Assembly (NCBI GenBank): GCA_018881555.1
Contig: JACAXG010000013.1
Coordinates: forward strand, 6,672,191-6,736,190
Length of the DNA: 64,000 nt
Source: Amblyornis subalaris
Lineage: Eukaryota > Chordata > Aves > Passeriformes > Ptilonorhynchidae
Reading direction: 5' to 3'
Part shown: positions 63,433 to 64,000 of the stretch, in pieces
Layout: every line of letters begins with the position of its first letter
How positions within the stretch are numbered: the first letter of the stretch is position 1
Notes under the pieces: generated by a model
Database searches by the model: none
What the model saw: the letters and a program-made list of their open reading frames with translations, nothing else
What the model was told of the DNA's origin: nothing
Translations under genes and position numbers: made by a program

Positions 63433-64000
63433 CCCAGTTGCCGTGTGTTTACGTCTTGTTAAATGAAAGTGGGTTAGGAATGAAATAAAAATTGTGTTAG
63501 TGGATGGATTTGAAGGGAAGTATTTGCTGCTGTCTCAGACTGGAGCTCGTTTGGAAGCACCCTCAGGAGCAGTGTGTAAGGCAAAGATTGCAACCTCCAC
63601 CCTGCTGCTGGCTTGCAGACAATATCATCTGGTAAAAATACATCATGCTCTATGTCTAGGGGTAATAAGAAGAAAAGAAATTACATTAAAATGCAAACTA
63701 TTGTCAGTGGTTATTTCCATGGAAAGTCCATTTCCATTTAATAGCAGAGAATCCATCATGTTATGCCTTATTTCAGCTGTGATGGCTCCNGAGAAGAGAT
63801 GTAGGTCACATCATGTCGAAGGCAGTGCCTTTGAGAAGAGCTCACGGTGCAGTTTTCAGGTAGTGGAGGGGAAGGTTGCTTTACCACTTTACTTTCTAGC
63901 CATTCTGGCACCCACCCTTGGCCAAAAGTGGTAGAAAATGTCACTAAATTTGGCTGTGGGGCTGTACCGCTGAGTGGGGGNTGGTGGAGTAAAGCAAGAG
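63433..64000. other. Intergenic stretch at right edge
   Basis: No gene recognised. An open frame of 146 codons (63494-63934, +) has no domain and is treated as chance. Confidence 0.45.

Overview
The window looks like bird nuclear DNA. Several fragments match the 3' end of the avian/reptilian CR1 LINE in both orientations, and the only recognisable gene is a vertebrate kelch gene. The left edge holds the last three coding pieces of KLHL3 on the + strand: one exon cut by the window edge at 1-33, one at 244-387, and a tiny terminal exon at 616-644. They join in phase across two short introns. The protein ends in the sixth kelch blade and the short closing strand of the KLHL3 propeller. A 3' UTR follows, with a good proximal poly(A) signal at 1231 and possible distal signals near 4876 and 5229.

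From about 5.3 kb to the right edge (almost 59 kb) I find no exon of a known protein, no tRNA or rRNA, no CRISPR array and no complete mobile element. In human, the gene downstream of KLHL3 on the same strand is SPOCK1, after a long gene-poor interval. This stretch therefore most likely is the KLHL3-SPOCK1 intergenic region. I looked for SPOCK1 coding exons and did not find one.

Layout: 1-644 KLHL3 end; 645-5260 3' UTR and possible extended 3' UTR, with a 16-bp tandem repeat at 2560; 5.3-10.3 kb unique DNA with an exon-like segment at 6343; CR1 at 10.33-10.82 kb; 10.8-22.4 kb unique DNA with a second exon-like segment at 14291; a diverged local repeat pair at 22.45 and 23.90 kb; 24.1-30.7 kb unique DNA with a long pyrimidine tract and an (AT)n run; a CR1 fragment at 30.66 kb next to a CpG-island-like block at 30.84-31.33 kb; 31.3-41.5 kb AT-rich unique DNA; a CR1 end at 41.47 kb and a small GC-rich patch at 41.6 kb; 41.8-56 kb unique DNA; a CR1 end at 55.99 kb; a 15-bp minisatellite at 57.95 kb; and a reverse-strand CR1 at 63.06-63.43 kb.

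About 110 isolated single N characters are scattered through the window. Within CR1 copies they replace single bases without shifting the alignment, so they look like ambiguous or heterozygous base calls and not gaps. One stretch of about 9.6 kb (40,246-49,844) has none that I could see. I found no convincing new biological system. The best leads are the CpG-island-like block, the repeat pair, the exon-like segments and an apparent excess of octamer (ATTTGCAT) motifs on one strand.
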